A DNA stretch of 64,000 nucleotides from contig NZ_JAHCVK010000005.1 of the NCBI RefSeq assembly GCF_018476905.1, forward strand, positions 124,001 to 188,000, read 5' to 3'. Below the pieces are notes generated by a model. That model saw only the letters and a list, made by a program, of their open reading frames with translations. It was not told where the DNA came from and searched no databases. This DNA is from Geomobilimonas luticola (GTDB taxonomy: Bacteria > Desulfobacterota > Desulfuromonadia > Geobacterales > Geobacteraceae). Made by a program: the position numbers and the translations under genes. Of the stretch, positions 1 through 8,483 are shown piece after piece (the stretch's first letter is position 1; every line of letters begins with the position of its first letter).

Positions 1-310
1 TCCCTTCACAATTCTTCCTGCATGTGATGTCGGTCTGTCCGAAGTCACCCTGTAGCTTTGAACGCAACAGGCGAGCTATGGGGAAATGGCCATGCTCCTC
101 CGCGAAAACCCTGCCTCTATGCCTTGCCTGGCAGGGGCCGCCATGGACCTTGTGTCATGGCCTTGAGGCAATGCGCTGATATCAAACCAGTTTTTTCATT
201 AAACGCACATGCATTAATTTTGGCTGGCTTTGTGCAAATAGGGGTTGGATAGGTTGCCGGTCAGAAAATCGATGTTACACTGTATACACTCTGTTTTTTT
301 ACCGGGAAAT
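1..310. other. Intergenic region upstream of the TetR gene, no gene seen
   Basis: No reading frame here has a ribosome-binding site or a recognisable product. A 7-bp hairpin (109-115 with 130-136) is visible but no U-run follows it, so it is not a convincing terminator. I looked for a GEMM (cyclic-di-GMP) riboswitch, common upstream of Geobacter cytochrome genes, and did not find its conserved core. Confidence 0.5.
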
Positions 311-326
311 GTAAGCAAGCGCTTAC
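311..326. promoter_or_regulatory. Palindromic operator, probably for the adjacent TetR regulator
   Basis: GTAAGC-N4-GCTTAC is a perfect inverted repeat with 6-bp arms, the size and symmetry typical of TetR-family operators. It lies about 35 bp before the proposed GTG start of the TetR gene, which suggests autoregulation. The same GTAAGC half-site recurs twice before the porin gene. Confidence 0.6.
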
Positions 327-361
327 TAATAACCTGCTGCGAACCAGCTTTCGAGTTGAAT

Positions 362-976
362 GTGGGCATCCCCGACCCCGTACAAGATACCAGAGAACGA
401 ATACTGAGCGCTGCCCTGAAGCTCTTCGCGGAGAAGGGGTATGTCAGCGCCTGTACCAAGGATATCGCCCGGTCGGCTGGCGTCGCCGAAGTGACCCTGT
501 TCCGTCATTTCACCAGTAAGGACAGGCTCCTCGAAGAGGTGCTGTCCCATTTTACCTTTGTCTCCGTCATGCCCCAGCTGCTCAAGGAGATTGCCGATCT
601 TCCCTGCGAGGAGGCGCTCACTATCCTTGCCGGGAGATTCATCGACTATCTCATCCTGAGAAAAGATTGGGTGAGCATCATGCAGGCTGAAATGCAGCGG
701 GCTCCGGACAAGCTTTTCACGGTTTATCATGCCTTCCTGGACGAGCTGTTCGGAGGTTTTGTCGCCTGTTTTCGCCAACTGCAGCGGCGGGGCTGCATGG
801 GAGATTTCGACCTGGAGCTGGGTGCGCGGATGTTCCATGGCATCTGCTTCAACTATTTTACCCAGGAGGAACTGCTGGGGCGCAAGAACTACAAGTCTGC
901 CGATCGGGACCTGGTACTCCGGGGGTTCGTGCGGATATTTCTGTATGGCACGTCACGCAACAGGCGTTCTGAATGA
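362..976 (+). CDS. TetR/AcrR-family transcriptional regulator
   Basis: This is a one-component repressor of about 204 residues. Residues 11-57 form the TetR DNA-binding domain, with the helix-turn-helix around residues 31-51 (TKDIARSAGVAEVTLFRHF) following the first helix ERILSAALKLFAEKGY. The C-terminal ligand and dimerisation half is variable, as is usual. A GTG at 362 is chosen because it places the first helix near the N terminus; the open frame extends back to 245, but that would put the 311-326 palindrome inside the gene and add unconserved residues. No clear Shine-Dalgarno is seen. It sits directly before a porin-cytochrome operon, as OrfR-type TetR regulators do at omcB loci in Geobacter, so control of that operon is the likely role. 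The inducer is unknown. Confidence 0.85.
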   Translation: MGIPDPVQDTRERILSAALKLFAEKGYVSACTKDIARSAGVAEVTLFRHFTSKDRLLEEVLSHFTFVSVMPQLLKEIADLPCEEALTILAGRFIDYLILRKDWVSIMQAEMQRAPDKLFTVYHAFLDELFGGFVACFRQLQRRGCMGDFDLELGARMFHGICFNYFTQEELLGRKNYKSADRDLVLRGFVRIFLYGTSRNRRSE

Positions 977-1007
977 TGGAGAGGTAAAAACTTAGAAAAG
1001 GAGGGAT

Positions 1008-1037
1008 GTAAGCGGGCAAAAACTGTCTGACGTAAGC
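1008..1037. promoter_or_regulatory. Two GTAAGC half-sites before the porin gene
   Basis: GTAAGC occurs at 1008-1013 and again at 1032-1037, matching one arm of the palindrome at 311-326. Neither copy has a facing arm, so these are at most weak half-sites. The AGGAGG ribosome-binding site of the porin follows at 1061-1066. Confidence 0.25.
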
Positions 1038-1075
1038 TGCAGAATGTGATCAATTCAGAAAGGAGGTCCGATTGA

Positions 1076-2287
1076 ATGGGGATTAAATGGGTAACACGAA
1101 TGTGTCTCCTGGGGTCTCTGCTGGTTTCCGCGACGGCCTGGTCCGCGGAAATCCACGGCAGAAGCTCCACCCAGCTGTTATGGTACAACAACGAATTCCT
1201 TGAGCAGCGCCAGTTCGAAGCTGCCGAATACCTGCGCCTTTCCATCACCAACATCGACAAGGCGGGCAAATTCAACATCTACGGTTATGGCAGACTCTCC
1301 CAGGATTTCACCAACGGCGAGGGAGGGGCGGGGCGACTCTACTACCTCTATGGCGAGTACCGCGATCTGTTCGATAAAGCCGACATCCGGGTCGGCCGGC
1401 AGTTCGTCAATGTCGCTGCGGGGAGTGCCGTCATCGATGGCCTCCAGCTCGATATCAAGAATGTCGGTCCGGTAGGGTTTTCACTCTTTGGCGGCCGCGA
1501 CGTGGTTTTCGGACTGGACGGCGAGCTCGGCTACAGCTGGAACACCGACCTTGGCATGTCCGCCTACCTGACCGGCTTCAAGCAGACCGATGCCGAGGTG
1601 AGCTGGTTCCGCAAGTGGGATCACGGCAATGTGGCCCGCGACATCCTGGGGTTGTCGGCCAAGCAGTACCTCTTGAACAACCTCAAGGTCTACGGTAATG
1701 CCAAATATGACATAACTGCCGAAACCTTCAACGAGGTCCAGGCCGGGTTGAAATTCTACCCCACGTCAAACCTGGTCTTCAGCGGCGAATACTACCAGAG
1801 CTACGCCACCTTCGACACCACCTCGATCTACTCGGTGTTTGCCGTCAACCAGTACCAGGAAGGTCTGGTCCGTGCCGATTATACCTTCAACGACATGGTG
1901 TCGGTCAATGCCGGCTACAACCGTCAGTGGTATGGCGAAGGGGCCGTTGCCAATGTCTACCATGTGGGACTTGGCGTGCGGCCGTTCGAGCCTTTGAAGG
2001 TGAACGTGGAATATGACAACCGTACCGGCTACTATGGCAGCACGAACGGGGTCATCATCGACGCGGATTACGAGATCACCAAGAACGCCAACGTGGCCGG
2101 TGGTTTCACCTACGATGTCTACCAGCGCGACAAGGTGACCGGCGACGAAATTGCCCGCAGGTACTGGCTGGGTGGCAAATACAAAGTCACGAACAACATG
2201 GCCGTTTCCGGGCGGATCCAGACCGACGCCAACGCGCGTTACAGCCATAACACATCAGGACGTGTAACGTTCGATTATGACTTTTAG
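1076..2287 (+). CDS. ombB: Outer-membrane porin of a porin-cytochrome conduit (OmbB/OmbC type)
   Basis: This 403-residue predicted beta-barrel would form the sheath through which the periplasmic and surface cytochromes meet in the outer membrane. The N terminus is a signal peptide with likely cleavage after TAWSA (about residue 24). The rest alternates short amphipathic strands rich in Tyr, Asn and Gly, and the protein ends in Phe (VTFDYDF), as outer-membrane barrels do. An AGGAGG site 9 nt before the ATG fixes the start. It is the first gene of a three-gene operon with an octaheme and a decaheme cytochrome, the OmbB-OmaB-OmcB order. Barrel sequences diverge quickly, so the assignment rests mainly on this context. 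Which paralogue it is (B, C or another) cannot be told. Confidence 0.8.
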   Translation: MGIKWVTRMCLLGSLLVSATAWSAEIHGRSSTQLLWYNNEFLEQRQFEAAEYLRLSITNIDKAGKFNIYGYGRLSQDFTNGEGGAGRLYYLYGEYRDLFDKADIRVGRQFVNVAAGSAVIDGLQLDIKNVGPVGFSLFGGRDVVFGLDGELGYSWNTDLGMSAYLTGFKQTDAEVSWFRKWDHGNVARDILGLSAKQYLLNNLKVYGNAKYDITAETFNEVQAGLKFYPTSNLVFSGEYYQSYATFDTTSIYSVFAVNQYQEGLVRADYTFNDMVSVNAGYNRQWYGEGAVANVYHVGLGVRPFEPLKVNVEYDNRTGYYGSTNGVIIDADYEITKNANVAGGFTYDVYQRDKVTGDEIARRYWLGGKYKVTNNMAVSGRIQTDANARYSHNTSGRVTFDYDF

Positions 2288-2302
2288 AAAGGGGGTGCAC
2301 CT

Positions 2303-2998
2303 GTGAAGAAACTGCTTTTCGCCTGTTTGCTTCTGGTAATGCCTGCCTTGTACGTGCAGCAGGCCGTAGCCCAGAAACAGCAGCACAAAGAATATGCCGA
2401 CATGAAGATCGCCGAATGCAATGATTGTCACAAGGCAGAAGGGATTGCCCCCAATCATGGCGGTGACTGGCTCCAAAACCATCGGACGCTCGTCAAGCAA
2501 TCCACCAACAACTGCGCGCAGTGCCACAAGCAGTCGTTCTGTCTCGATTGTCACAAGGGGGGCGGCATCAATGCCGACCTGTCGGCTGACACCTTCGGAC
2601 GCGATTATGTGCCCAAGAGCCACCGGAGCGATTTCGTCACCATTCATCCGATCAAGGCCCAGGACAATCCGCAGACATGCTACCGCTGTCACGACCAGAA
2701 ATACTGCACCTCCTGCCACGACCGCTTCCCCAAAGGAAAGCTGCGGATCAAGTCGCACCTGATGCTCGGTCCGGACGGACAGAGGTATGCCCCGGCGCTT
2801 AATGAGCATGCTTCCGAAGCACGGCGTAACCTCCAGTCCTGCCAGACCTGCCATCCGGAAGGGGATGTCTGTATCCAGTGCCACGCCAGCGGCAAGACCA
2901 GCCCCCACCCCCGCAACTGGGGGCGGATCAAGGAAAATATCCGGGACAAGGCCGGAGACAAGACCTGTAGAAAATGTCATCTGCCTGGGACGTATTGA
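2303..2998 (+). CDS. omaB: Periplasmic octaheme c-type cytochrome (OmaB/OmaC type)
   Basis: The 231-residue precursor has a signal peptide (KKLLFACLLLVMPALY, cleaved near AVAQ) and eight CXXCH haem-binding motifs at residues 39, 71, 80, 126, 135, 180, 190 and 222. It should take electrons from inner-membrane or periplasmic carriers and pass them into the porin-embedded conduit. It uses a GTG start behind AAGGGGGTG and lies 15 nt after the porin stop. Haem count, size and place between porin and multiheme lipoprotein match the OmaB class of Geobacter. Confidence 0.88.
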   Translation: MKKLLFACLLLVMPALYVQQAVAQKQQHKEYADMKIAECNDCHKAEGIAPNHGGDWLQNHRTLVKQSTNNCAQCHKQSFCLDCHKGGGINADLSADTFGRDYVPKSHRSDFVTIHPIKAQDNPQTCYRCHDQKYCTSCHDRFPKGKLRIKSHLMLGPDGQRYAPALNEHASEARRNLQSCQTCHPEGDVCIQCHASGKTSPHPRNWGRIKENIRDKAGDKTCRKCHLPGTY

Positions 2999-3034
2999 CG
3001 TTCAAGTAGCCTACCAACACAAGGAGGAAACAGC

Positions 3035-5461
3035 ATGAGTAGAAAAAGCCTGAAGTATTCAGCCCTGCTTTTTGCAACACTGCTGGCGACCGCGCTTACC
3101 GGCTGCGGTACCGGCAACAAGGAGGGGGGAACCGTCGCAGACGTGGCGAAAGTTGACGAAGCCAAGTGCAGGGTCTGCCACGCGGATACGATCGATCCTG
3201 TATCGGGGACAAGCATTCTGCAAGATTATCTCGGTACAAAAGATTCCACCGGCGCTGTAATTACTCCCGCCTCGGTACATTTCCAGCTTCCCGACGGCAC
3301 TCCCAATGCGGACGCCGGCTGCCAGGGCTGCCATGGCGGAGGAGCCCAGCACAACGGTGTGGGGCCGATCCCCTTCAACAATCCGTTGGCTGAAGGCCGG
3401 TGCAATGCGGCTGAATGCCACAACAACAAGGTTCCGACAGGGCTTACCGGAACCGCTTTTGCTGCCACGTGCGGCGGCTGCCATAACGCAGCTATCCACG
3501 GTATCCAATTTAAAGACCCCGCGCTGTTCAATGACTGCATCGGGTGCCATGCCATCGCACAGACACATCCGACCAATGTGGTCAAGGACAACAACAGCGG
3601 CGTTCGTGCCGTCACTGCCGAATTCAGCAAGTGGTCGCACCACGTAACGGGTGTTAATCTGCAGAATGCCCATTGCGCCGCCTGCCACCTCGAAGGTAAG
3701 GCAGAAGGTGGAAAAATTGTCGTTGACCGTGCCTACCACATGGCTGACAACAAAACCCATCTGCGTCACGCCGATACCGACGCCGACATGCAGTGGGATC
3801 CGGCTGCGCCGAACCACACCACCATGGACAACTTCTGCATGAGCTGCCATGACGCCAATGGCGCAACATCCGCACAGAGCGCCGTCATCCGCGCCCTGAT
3901 GATCCCTGCAGCCGGCAAGACGGCTTCCGCGAGCAACCCGTTCGGCGATACCATCTCCAACCGCTACGACAAGATGCTCCGTCCGGCCGTTGTCAACGTC
4001 GACAGCCAGTTCAACACAACCAACAACTCGCACCACGGCGTAAAAGGTCCGCGCTACTCCGGCCGCACCAGAGACGCCGGCCCGCGTCAGATCAAGAACC
4101 CTGCGGCATTTGCCGCCAACTCATCCTCCACCCTGTGGGGCAAGCGTTCCACTATTTATGACTCCGTTAATGCTATAACCGGCGTCAAAGAGACGGTCAA
4201 CGCTGCATTTAACGCTCTCTATGTTCCGCTTGAAAATGCCGGCGGCGAAGCATCCCCGCGTACCGGCGCCCAGACACTCGGTGATGATTCGACCCTCCAC
4301 TGCGGCGATTGCCACACCGTCGGCCAGTGGAAACCGGGAACGGCCAAGTCCTTTAACCCGACCGGTCCCACGAGCGAAGTCGCCGGATTTGTTTCACCCG
4401 CTATCGGTGCACACGGCTCCAACAACGAGTACATGCTGCGCAACAGCAGGGGTACCGACGAGCGTCACACCCAGGATGCCTATGTGGCAAGCGCCGGCGT
4501 TATCACCCTCCAGAACCCGAACGCCGCGTTCCTGGTCTGCTTCAACTGCCACAGCTACAAGCGGTACGGCAGTGTCTACAACGCTACCGGCACCACCGGT
4601 CCGCATGCCGGTGAATACGACGCGTCCGGCCGCTGCAACGGCGTCGGCAACACCATTCCGTTCAATGGCTATACCACCGGTACGGCCACCGACGGCACCC
4701 AGTTCCTGAGCCGTATTGGTGAATTCACCAGGGCTGAGGGTTCTTCCACCCCGGCTTTCGCACCGGGCTTCCCGCTCAACTTCGCAAACGCTCCTGGTGG
4801 TGTTCAGGCTGCTACGTACACCGGCGAGCAGAATGCCGACTTCGGCAACGTCTTCGGCATCCAGTGCCTCAACTGCCACAACTCCGGTCTGGGCAACGGC
4901 TACGGCGGCATCCACGGTTCGGCGAACAACTCTCCGGGCACGGCCAATACCGCAGCAGCCGGCGGTTACCTCAATCCGGATCCTTCCGTCAAGGGTGGTG
5001 CCTACGTCGATGGTATGGGTAACACCGGCAAGGTTCAGCGCTTCCTGCCGGGCCTCGGTAACGTCATGCACGTTCCGGGTACCCTGGGTGGCGTCACCGG
5101 TGGCAAGGTTGCCGGTCCGATCACCAACTCCACCTCGGTATACACCTTCGTCACCGGCGGTATCTCCAACGATACCAACTGGGAACAGGTAGCGTGGCAG
5201 CAGGTAGCAGGTCAGCCGGTAACCGTTACGGCAAGGGCCGGTGCAGGCTGTTACACCCTCAACGACGAGGGAACGGGATCCTCTCTTGACGATCCTGCCT
5301 CCGCTGCCTATGGAATCAAAGGGCAGTCTTTCGATGGCAACCCGGCTTCCACCCCGAACGCAGCCAAAACCTGGGGCGGATGCGATGACCATACGGGTAC
5401 CGTTGTAGGCGGTGGTGACCACGGTTTCATCAAGCGTATTAACCGTCCGGTCACTTACTAA
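3035..5461 (+). CDS. Outer-surface multiheme c-type lipoprotein cytochrome (OmcB class, about 10 haems)
   Basis: This 808-residue cytochrome is the predicted outer-face member of the porin-cytochrome complex, delivering electrons to extracellular acceptors. The signal peptide ends in a lipobox, LTGC with Cys24. The N terminus, MSRKSLKYSALL then GCG, and the later GGGAQHNGVGPIPF segment resemble OmcB as I remember it. Nine CXXCH motifs start at residues 45, 96, 146, 168, 214, 268, 423, 502 and 611; CNAAECH at 123-129 is a CX4CH site that could carry a tenth haem. OmcB itself is a dodecaheme protein, so this is a paralogue with fewer haems. The last 190 residues have no haem motif and are rich in Gly, Thr and Asn. 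The AAGGAGGAAA site at 3022-3031 sets the start. Confidence 0.9.
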   Translation: MSRKSLKYSALLFATLLATALTGCGTGNKEGGTVADVAKVDEAKCRVCHADTIDPVSGTSILQDYLGTKDSTGAVITPASVHFQLPDGTPNADAGCQGCHGGGAQHNGVGPIPFNNPLAEGRCNAAECHNNKVPTGLTGTAFAATCGGCHNAAIHGIQFKDPALFNDCIGCHAIAQTHPTNVVKDNNSGVRAVTAEFSKWSHHVTGVNLQNAHCAACHLEGKAEGGKIVVDRAYHMADNKTHLRHADTDADMQWDPAAPNHTTMDNFCMSCHDANGATSAQSAVIRALMIPAAGKTASASNPFGDTISNRYDKMLRPAVVNVDSQFNTTNNSHHGVKGPRYSGRTRDAGPRQIKNPAAFAANSSSTLWGKRSTIYDSVNAITGVKETVNAAFNALYVPLENAGGEASPRTGAQTLGDDSTLHCGDCHTVGQWKPGTAKSFNPTGPTSEVAGFVSPAIGAHGSNNEYMLRNSRGTDERHTQDAYVASAGVITLQNPNAAFLVCFNCHSYKRYGSVYNATGTTGPHAGEYDASGRCNGVGNTIPFNGYTTGTATDGTQFLSRIGEFTRAEGSSTPAFAPGFPLNFANAPGGVQAATYTGEQNADFGNVFGIQCLNCHNSGLGNGYGGIHGSANNSPGTANTAAAGGYLNPDPSVKGGAYVDGMGNTGKVQRFLPGLGNVMHVPGTLGGVTGGKVAGPITNSTSVYTFVTGGISNDTNWEQVAWQQVAGQPVTVTARAGAGCYTLNDEGTGSSLDDPASAAYGIKGQSFDGNPASTPNAAKTWGGCDDHTGTVVGGGDHGFIKRINRPVTY

Positions 5462-5476
5462 TCGGTAGTCTGAACT

Positions 5477-5500
5477 GGAGAGAGGGGCAACCCTCTCTCC
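5477..5500 (+). terminator. Perfect 10-bp hairpin with GCAA tetraloop after the cytochrome gene
   Basis: GGAGAGAGGG (5477-5486), loop GCAA (5487-5490) and CCCTCTCTCC (5491-5500) form an uninterrupted stem capped by a GNRA tetraloop. No U-run follows, so it may protect the 3' end of the operon mRNA; the true terminator comes 20 nt later. Confidence 0.5.
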
Positions 5501-5520
5501 TCCCTGAACATGTACTGCAG

Positions 5521-5548
5521 GCCGGCACCCAGGTGCCGGTCTTTTTTT
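5521..5548 (+). terminator. Intrinsic terminator of the porin-cytochrome operon
   Basis: CCGGCACC (5522-5529) pairs with GGTGCCGG (5532-5539), the innermost pair opening to make a loop, and is followed at once by a seven-T run (5542-5548). This ends the 1076-5461 operon. Confidence 0.8.
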
Positions 5549-5696
5549 GCAGGTTACGATCAGGGACAGGTGGGGCGCAACCGAGGGGGGCAAACGGGGA
5601 AGCACTCAGCCCGTCCCCACTCCTGGAGAAGGAAGCAGTCTGCACTGCAATCTGGCCGGAGGTCAGATCATCTCAGCATCGGATTCATTATTACAG

Positions 5697-5726
5697 TTGA
5701 CGGCACTAAAATAATGCTGCTAGTAT
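5697..5726 (+). promoter_or_regulatory. Putative sigma-70 promoter for the 5789 operon
   Basis: TTGACG (5697-5702), an 18-nt spacer and TAGTAT (5721-5726) give a reasonable housekeeping promoter. A small hairpin (GCCCG-TTT-CGGGC, 5734-5746) lies in the leader. Between 5549 and 5690 I see no gene or other element. Confidence 0.45.
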
Positions 5727-5788
5727 CGCGAATGCCCGTTTCGGGCGAGTTTGGTCCAATTCCATCATTTGGATTCATGGAGTAAGAA

Positions 5789-6298
5789 ATGAACTGCCTA
5801 CGCTCTATTAAAACCGCACTTCCTCTCATTGCCGCAATCATGGTTTGTGGCTGCAATTCGGGAAAGGAAGCGCCTGTCGCACCTTCGGGAGCCCCTCAGC
5901 AAAAGGCTGCCGCGCCCGTGCCGTCCAAAGACAAGGGGACCGTGCCGACAGTATCCCCCAAGGATGAAATTGCGGCGGAAAACGCTGCTGTCCACGTTCT
6001 TGCCCAGATGGAAGCGGGTGATTTTTCCGGTATCTACAAGGGAGCTTCGGCAGGCTTCAAGCAAATCGGCAGTGAAAGCCAATTTGTCTCCAAGTTTCAA
6101 CAGACCCGCCTGCGGGTCGGGGTACTGAAAAATCCCCGGAAAGTCAGCACTGCCGTACGCCCTGACAAGAGTATCGTGCTCGTTTACCGTGTGGAGAACG
6201 AACGCTACAACACCGACATGCGCCTGACGTTTTCCCGTGCAGAAGACGGAAAACTGGAACTGGCCGGTCTGAACCAGCATGATGAACCTAAAAAGTAG
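5789..6298 (+). CDS. Small lipoprotein, possibly DUF4019-like
   Basis: The 169-residue product has a signal peptide with a lipobox-like end (MVCGC, Cys near 22), a Pro/Ala-rich linker to about residue 60, and one compact domain. The domain segment AAVHVLAQMEAGDFSGIYKGA and the later Arg/Lys-rich strand resemble DUF4019-type periplasmic domains (weight on the helix-then-strand pattern only). GGAG at 5779-5782 precedes the ATG. It is the first gene after the cytochrome terminator and may be co-transcribed with the ResB/CcsA genes. No function is assigned. Confidence 0.6.
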   Translation: MNCLRSIKTALPLIAAIMVCGCNSGKEAPVAPSGAPQQKAAAPVPSKDKGTVPTVSPKDEIAAENAAVHVLAQMEAGDFSGIYKGASAGFKQIGSESQFVSKFQQTRLRVGVLKNPRKVSTAVRPDKSIVLVYRVENERYNTDMRLTFSRAEDGKLELAGLNQHDEPKK

Positions 6299-6342
6299 CA
6301 ACCATCCCTATCCCTTTTTCCAGTGAGGAAGCACTTTACCCT

Positions 6343-7518
6343 ATGAGCGCCGTAGCGACGTTTTCTCGATTGTTGTTGGTTTCACCATGGTCCTTGCTTG
6401 TTTTTCTCATCATCCCGCTCCTGGTTGTCCTGAGCGTAGCGTTCCATGTTCAGCTCCCCTTTGCAGGGGATGCCCGGCTGCTTCTCATAAACAATGTCTG
6501 CTTTGCGCTGGTCGTAGCCGGTCGCCTGCTGCGTTACCTTGCTTTCATGCGAAAGCCTGTCCGTTACGGGACCGCTTGGTGGTGGCCGCGCCGCAACCTG
6601 GTGCTTGCCGCTTCTGCAGACGAGGTGCGAACAACGCTGGGAAGGGAGGGGTACGCTTTTACCGCCGACGGCCGCTACGGCGAGAAGCGGGATAGCGGTT
6701 ACCTCGGTACGACGGTGATGTACGCGGGACTGCTTATCCTGTTGACAGTCGGCTGCTGGGACAATCTCACCCAGTTCTCCGGCGTGCTGCTGGACGGGAT
6801 GGGGCCGGCAACCAGCCTGAACAAGCTCGAGTCATACCGTCTCGTCAACAAAGGCCCTTTCGCGTCACTTCCGGCGTCTCTGCCGCGGATGCAGATCATC
6901 AACCAGTACCTTCTGGACGACACCTACCCCATGGGGGCGACTGAGGTTGCTTTCATTTCACCGGACGGCAAGAGCGAGAAGCTGCTCCTGAAACCGAGAG
7001 ATCCGGTAAGCATCGGCGCCTATGACGTTTATATGGCGAAGCTCGTCTTCGAACCCCAGATCGTCATCAAGAACAGGGACTCCGCGACGCTGTTCGACGC
7101 CTTTGTCACGTTGCACCCTCTGGTGCAGAAGCGCGGCGTGTACAGTTTTTACGGCCTGTTCCAGGGGAACAGTGTTGGCGGGGGGGTATATTTCCAGCCG
7201 GAAAAAAACACCCTGAAGGTTGTTATCAGCCAGGGCGACAAAAAAGTCGTTACCGACATGGTGTTCCAGGCTGACCAGCAGGTAGTCCAGGGGGACTACA
7301 TTCTTTCCTGTGCCAAAATGGGTCAATGGTCCGAGATCCATGTCGTCCACAGAAGGCACAAGGGGATGTTGATTATAGGTGGAGTTCTGGCGGTCGTCGG
7401 CCTGTTGCTGAGGCTTGCAATCCGTCCGCAGCGGGTCTGGCTGGAAGAAGCGCCAGAAGGGTGCTCCATCTGGGCGTCAGGTACGGAAACGATGAACGCC
7501 CTGAAGACTAAGGACTGA
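6343..7518 (+). CDS. ResB-like cytochrome c biogenesis protein (first copy)
   Basis: This 391-residue membrane protein has hydrophobic segments near residues 13-32, 47-65 and 126-145, a large exposed region (about 150-335), and a last membrane segment at about 343-362. That is the ResB/Ccs1 topology, in which the loop outside the membrane presents apocytochrome and works with CcsA to attach haem. It is shorter and more divergent than the second ResB at 8484. It is followed by ccsA (7582), which supports the assignment. A GAGG lies rather far from the ATG, so the start is moderately certain. It may be a partner subunit specific for some cytochromes rather than the main ResB. Confidence 0.72.
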   Translation: MSAVATFSRLLLVSPWSLLVFLIIPLLVVLSVAFHVQLPFAGDARLLLINNVCFALVVAGRLLRYLAFMRKPVRYGTAWWWPRRNLVLAASADEVRTTLGREGYAFTADGRYGEKRDSGYLGTTVMYAGLLILLTVGCWDNLTQFSGVLLDGMGPATSLNKLESYRLVNKGPFASLPASLPRMQIINQYLLDDTYPMGATEVAFISPDGKSEKLLLKPRDPVSIGAYDVYMAKLVFEPQIVIKNRDSATLFDAFVTLHPLVQKRGVYSFYGLFQGNSVGGGVYFQPEKNTLKVVISQGDKKVVTDMVFQADQQVVQGDYILSCAKMGQWSEIHVVHRRHKGMLIIGGVLAVVGLLLRLAIRPQRVWLEEAPEGCSIWASGTETMNALKTKD

Positions 7519-7557
7519 AGACTAAACTCAAAAGGCTGAGATCCTGCGTTCAGCCTT
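7501..7557 (+). repeat. Short direct repeat and intercistronic hairpin before ccsA
   Basis: CTGAAGACTAA occurs at 7501-7511 and 7515-7525, spanning the stop codon of the ResB-like gene. It is followed by an 8-bp hairpin, AAGGCTGA (7532-7539) with TCAGCCTT (7550-7557). No U-run follows, so this is more likely an mRNA-processing or attenuation element than a terminator. Confidence 0.5.
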
Positions 7558-7581
7558 GTGCACCACCCTAAGGAGTAGAAA

Positions 7582-8418
7582 ATGGCATTCTGGGAAATGG
7601 TTTTTTATCTGGTATCGATGGTTGCCTACGCTCTTGCCGGCGGAGGCTTCATTTACTCCTTCGTCTTCAAGAACCCGCGGGTGGTTTCGAAGCTGACGGC
7701 GCTGGTCGCCTTTGGATTCCTGGCCCAGACCATAGCAATCGTCGCCAGATTCAACGCGACAGGGCATCTTCCCTGGTCCGGCCATTATGAATATACCCTG
7801 ATGGGGGGCTGGTTCATTATTGCCGGGACCCTTTTCGTCGGCTGGCAGAACAAGCAACTGCAGGGGTTGGCGGCCGGCACCGTGCCGCTTGTGCTTATAA
7901 TGCTCGGCTACGGTTATATGCAGAACCCGGGGCTGACCCCCATGGCTGCGAGCCTGAAAACCGTCTGGCTGTACATCCATGTCTATTTTGCCTGGCTTTC
8001 CTTTGGTGCCTACTCTCTGGCGATGGCAGCGGGGGTTCTTTTCCTGCTGAAACAGAAGAGTGAAGCGCAGGAGGTGCCGAACCCGGCATATGATCGCTTT
8101 CCCTCCCTGGGGCGTCTCGACGAGCTGATTTTCCGGTATGTTGTATTCGGCTTCATCACGGATACCATCATGATCTCGGCCGGTGCCATCTGGGCGAAAG
8201 ACCTCTGGGGGAGCTACTGGGCCTGGGATCCCGTCGAAACCTGGTCCCTCATTTCATGGCTTACCTACGGCATTACCATTCATCTGCGGGTTACCTTCGG
8301 CTGGAGGGAAAAGCGCCTTGCCTGGCTGGCGGTTGCCGCCCTGAGCACGGTCATTATCTGTTTCTTCGGGGTCAACCTCGTTGTCAATACCAGTCTGCAT
8401 GTATTCCAGGTAAGGTAG
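7582..8418 (+). CDS. ccsA: Cytochrome c assembly protein CcsA/ResC
   Basis: This 278-residue polytopic protein exports or holds haem and, with ResB, attaches it to CXXCH motifs of periplasmic cytochromes (system II). The tryptophan-rich haem-handling loop is WGSYWAWDPVE at residues 209-219. Candidate haem-ligand histidines are H133 (YIHVYFAW) and H234 (TIHLRV), with H68 in the early loop. About eight membrane helices are visible. AAGGAG six nt upstream of the ATG fixes the start. Its position between two ResB-like genes and downstream of a multiheme operon gives it a clear client set. Confidence 0.92.
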   Translation: MAFWEMVFYLVSMVAYALAGGGFIYSFVFKNPRVVSKLTALVAFGFLAQTIAIVARFNATGHLPWSGHYEYTLMGGWFIIAGTLFVGWQNKQLQGLAAGTVPLVLIMLGYGYMQNPGLTPMAASLKTVWLYIHVYFAWLSFGAYSLAMAAGVLFLLKQKSEAQEVPNPAYDRFPSLGRLDELIFRYVVFGFITDTIMISAGAIWAKDLWGSYWAWDPVETWSLISWLTYGITIHLRVTFGWREKRLAWLAVAALSTVIICFFGVNLVVNTSLHVFQVR

Positions 8419-8483
8419 GGTGGTGTGAAGAAGGTCGGGGTTTGTTCGAGCCTTTTTGCCTTCCGATGCCAGTCCGAATAACT

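Noticed and set aside
946-958. TGGCAC...GC resembling a sigma-54 promoter before the porin
   Set aside because: The GG and GC elements are 8 nt apart instead of the required 10.
3059-5605. Two long minus-strand frames (3059-4036 and 4394-5605) opposite the surface cytochrome gene
   Set aside because: They are shadows of a G+C-rich gene with haem motifs; no ribosome-binding sites, no family features, and Val/Gly/Arg-rich composition.
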